64,000 bases of DNA from Juglans regia (lineage: Eukaryota > Streptophyta > Magnoliopsida > Fagales > Juglandaceae): positions 19,886,341 through 19,950,340 of the forward strand of contig NC_049912.1 in NCBI RefSeq assembly GCF_001411555.2. Reading direction: 5' to 3'. Shown here in pieces: positions 60,498 to 64,000 of this stretch. Numbering within the stretch: position 1 is the first letter of the stretch; every line of letters begins with the position of its first letter. The translations under genes were made by a program, and so were the position numbers. The notes beneath the pieces were generated by a model that had not been told where the DNA came from, ran no database searches, and saw nothing but the letters and a program-made list of their open reading frames with translations.

Positions 60498-63240
60498 GAT
60501 TTAAAGGTCTATTGTGCCTTGATAAATGTTTTTTTTCCTTATTGCGCCTAAGGTAAGGGCTGAAGTTTTGAATTTCCAGTGCTGTAGTGAATCGGATCTG
60601 CGTTATATGGTCCCTTTGCATCGTTGGCTGGTCTAGTTTTAATGGTTTTTTATTTTTATTTTTTCTGATTTTGTATTGATGTCATTTTTTGATAATAAGG
60701 TTGTCTTTGTTTAGTCTTTCTCGAGACTTCCTTTATAATTACAATATTTTTTCGTTATAAGTGAATTTTTTTTAATAAAAATAAGAGAGGTCACTCTTAA
60801 ACATTTGATCCAGTCTCTTTTTTTTAGACGGGAGGTCTATTTAAGCCACCACAGGGTTTGACCACTATGTTGAGCCACGTACCTTGTGGTGGCCTGAGCT
60901 GGGCCAACATGAGGTGGCCCATTTCAGTCACTTGACCAAAATTTAGCTAGAATCTAAAAATTTAACTAGTTACTTTTTAATAATATCAAATAATAAATTT
61001 TTTAAATCTATTATTATTTTATTAAAATATTAATTTTAATATTTTTATTTATTTTAATTTTAATCATAATTTAAATATTTATTCGTTATTAAAAAAAAAA
61101 TACGCGTGAGTTTTTTTTATTACTAAGGCAACAAGTTAACAACACATATGTTAAAACCCTGCTTTTGCTGGAAATCAAATACTTATAAAGAAAAAGTTTA
61201 TAAAATAGATATTAAAATTTGTTCATTGTCAACATCAAACAAAATAGCGATCATAACAGATTCAAGATGTGTACTAAAAGCTTCATTCCAGACAGGAATT
61301 CGGCGTGGGATTGAAGTTCATACGTTTGTGGTTTTTCTTCATTTTTTCTTCTTACGGGGAGAGTAGCAGACAATAGGAAGATGAATTATTTAGTCTAAAA
61401 TAATATTTAGCCAGCCCAATAAATTTGGGCAGTGATATAATCTTGGCCTATAATTTCTATTTATTTGTTGAGTCTATTATTTCACTTTATTGTGCATCTT
61501 GGCCAAATTTTAACTTTGTTGAATTCACTACTGGTGCTCTTAAAACACTCTTATTGAAATAGCCAAGTCAAACCCAAGTTTTAGCTAAGAATAATACTAG
61601 TATTCCTTTTGGGGGCTTCTGTTGAGATTTATTTATTTATTATTTTTACTTTGTGATTAATGAAGTATTTTTTAATGATGTTGTGATTTTTTTTTATTTT
61701 TTTAAATATTTAAAAGTGTTAAAAAATCTATGTAAGAAAAGAACAAAAAAAAAAAAAAAACACATAAAATAACATAGCGGGAGCCCTAGCAGTAGCTCTA
61801 GTGTTACTCTTTAGCTAATATGAGATGGATTTAACTTTAATAATTTCATTCACATCAAATCTCCACATTGAATTATTCATTTATTATATCATAATAAAAT
61901 AATAAGAGATGAATTTGACTTTAATTATTCTATTCACATTAAATCTGCACATTAGATTATCTATTTATTCATTATATAATAAAATAATAATATTAATTTA
62001 ATTTTTTTAATTATTAATTAATTTAATTTTATCATATTTTACCATTCTACCTATTTATTTAATGTTATTTACCTAATTTATTTAATTTTATTTAGACCAT
62101 TTTTTTCCTTCTTAGATTTCATTAGAAAGAGAAAAGCCAGATGAGAGAGAGATGAAATAATAATAAAAACAATTGATTTGTTAGTGTTACAATGCACATC
62201 CAAATATGACCAAACATTTAGATTTACTATAGCTGAAGTCTATCTTTTTAGAATTTGCCTAATTCAATGCCATCAGTTTTTATATCCCAATAACTATTTG
62301 AAGTAGTTTTTTTAAATTTAACTAATCCATTAAAAATGCTCTTAGATAACCTATTGATAATGGTATTCAAACTAGCACAAAGTCATTAACCATACGTCCT
62401 CTAGTTTTTATTAATTCCTTAAATTTGATTTAATTTAATTTAATTAAATTTTTTTTTAAATTCTATGTTTGTTGGGTATTAGTTATATTTCTTGAAGTCC
62501 CTTGAGTCTTACCCCATAAGCACCTACGCGCCCCCAATTCCCAAACCTCACTCTCACCCACCCCATGACTTATATATATATATATATATATATAGAGCAA
62601 TTAATCTCTATTTGGAAACTGTAATACAAGTCTAGATAATTTTATATTTAAAAATTTTTAAAATTACAAAAATATCTCTCATAAAATAATATTTTTTCTC
62701 ATTTAATAAAGGGTCTGCACATACAATCCTAAGCCATGCAATGCAATTCAAGGGACTGCAATGCAAGGGCCTGTAAATAAAATTTCTCATATATATATAT
62801 AACACGAAATTTCATTTTTCTTTTTACATCACATATAAATATATATAAATATATATCTAATCTTCTACATGCATATAAATATATTCTTACCTTACGCTCT
62901 TACCCAATCCTACCAATTCTTTCATCTCTGTCTGATCTCTCTTTTCAGTGGCTCCTCTATTCACACTTTTGGTCCTCCTCCTCTGGCCTCCTCCTGCATC
63001 TCCTTCTTTTTGTCTATGGTTGTGAGTCATGACGTCATTGCGCTTATAATTAGGTTTAGCTCCTTCCTTCATTTTTGCAAACTCGACTCGGTGCTTTAGG
63101 GACCTCTCTCTAATCTCTTCTTTGATATATCCTCAAGCTAAAGGTTTTCTTCTTATGTTATATTTGTATATAGAATCTTCAAGGCTGAAAGCCTGAATCC
63201 TACTTCTTTCTGTACGTCTTTAATGCCGGTCGATTTGTTT
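60498..63240. other. AT-rich intergenic DNA
   Basis: No gene was recognised. The stretch contains a repeat end near 61615-61815 related to 53980-54405, an AT microsatellite at about 62571-62594, and several short AT runs. The final 350 bases are CT-rich and may be the leader of a gene starting at 63262. Confidence 0.45.
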
Positions 63241-63261
63241 TCAGAGAAAGAGCTGAGATCG

Positions 63262-63315
63262 ATGGCGGAATGCAACAGAGGCCAAGAAGACTGTTTTGCT
63301 TCCCAAGGCCAAGAG
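63262..63315 (+). CDS. possible first coding exon of an unidentified gene
   Basis: An ATG at 63262 opens 18 codons (MAECNRGQEDCFASQGQE), followed directly by GTATAT, an acceptable splice donor. The word TTTTCAG ends at 63243, so a leader intron could end just upstream. If unspliced, the frame stops after three more codons. I do not recognise the protein, and no downstream exon is visible before the window ends. Confidence 0.25.
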
Positions 63316-63344
63316 GTATATAAATAAATATATATATATATATA

Positions 63345-63525
63345 TATATGATAAATGATAAATGATAGTTACATGATCGTGTACATAAACTTCGTTTAAT
63401 TATTTAAAAAAAAATAAAAAAAATATGAGATTTATATAAAAAAAATTAATTTTTTAATAATAGATTTTTTTTTTTTTTTAAAATGACTGTACGATACTTA
63501 CGCATTTCATGACTATATATAATAT
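63345..63525. mobile_element. MITE family U, third copy
   Basis: It shares ATAGTTACATGATCGTG-type left terminus, AAAAAAATTAATTTTTTAATA interior and AAAATGACTGTACGATACTT right end with the copies at 28290 and 31130. It lies just after the candidate exon at 63262, within a possible intron. Confidence 0.5.
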
Positions 63526-64000
63526 TAATATATATATACACGCACTCTCGGATGATCAATCTTCTTTCTCATCATATAATTCATAAACAATGACTAGAAA
63601 ATGTATGTATGTATATATTTTTAAGACTGTACTGCGTATCAGCCGGAAGCCGCAACACACCTTTCATAATTTTTTTTTTTTTTTTTTTCACCCCAGCACG
63701 TTAAGTGTGCTGGGGCTTCTTCACACAGTAGTGTGTGAAGAAGATTTATTCATATTTCTATACCTCTTCGATAAGCATGTATGATCATAACGTGCATGAT
63801 TGCAATGCCTTATCTGTATCATGAATGTATTTCATGCCCTTACTGCATGGCTTAATCATGCATATGGTCCACGGTACCTGCATGCAGGACATCCACTCAT
63901 ATTCATTTATATATTTTTAAATTGAATGGTTATTTCCGTTTGGTGTATTAAATCTTATTAAATCTTCCTATCTTTATTTCGTTCCATTCTAAAAATAAAA

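Noticed and set aside
1..64000. CRISPR arrays, prokaryotic operons or phage genes
   Set aside because: Introns, LINEs, MITEs and plant nuclear genes fill the window. No regularly spaced short repeats or prokaryotic gene organisation were seen.

Overview
The window is nuclear DNA from a flowering plant (eudicot). Its genes have short coding exons with GT..AG introns and AT-rich non-coding DNA. It also holds plant L1-type LINE relics, a Ty1/copia element and many MITEs. Repeat families that look like those of walnut-family (Fagales) genomes suggest a woody Fagales species. That placement is inference from memory, not shown by the sequence.

Layout. (1) 1-3190: LINE and MITE debris. (2) 3200-15666, minus: the first six coding exons of a PP4R3/SMEK-type regulatory subunit of protein phosphatase 4. 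The gene leaves the window at the left edge, and its 10.3-kb intron 1 is packed with LINE copies in both orientations. (3) 16.4-30.4 kb: AT-rich, repeat-dominated DNA with a broken NDUFA1-like (complex I) copy, a 1-kb inverted-repeat structure and a candidate two-exon gene for a 67-residue secreted cysteine-rich peptide. (4) 30.5-34.7 kb: ribosomal protein eL29 (minus) and the COPII GTPase SAR1 (plus). (5) 35979-53030, minus: a complete 13-exon CAMTA calmodulin-binding transcription activator (919 codons, frame open throughout). One intron holds a decayed antisense copia element, itself hit by two copies of one hAT-type MITE; another holds a 3-kb LINE relic. (6) 55892-57981, plus: a complete three-exon chitinase-like protein (CTL1/POM1 type) that lacks the first catalytic glutamate of GH19 enzymes. 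(7) 58-64 kb: AT-rich intergenic DNA with MITEs and a possible first exon of another gene at 63262.

The genes are unrelated housekeeping or regulatory genes: phosphatase regulation, translation, ER export, Ca2+-responsive transcription and cell-wall assembly. They do not form an operon or cluster. All exon joins were worked out by hand from splice-site consensus, reading-frame continuity and remembered family sequence. I found no clearly novel multi-gene system. The items most worth a second look are the small secreted peptide, the paired hAT-MITE insertions in the copia element, the NDUFA1 pseudogene, the 1-kb inverted repeat and the 35-base poly-C run.
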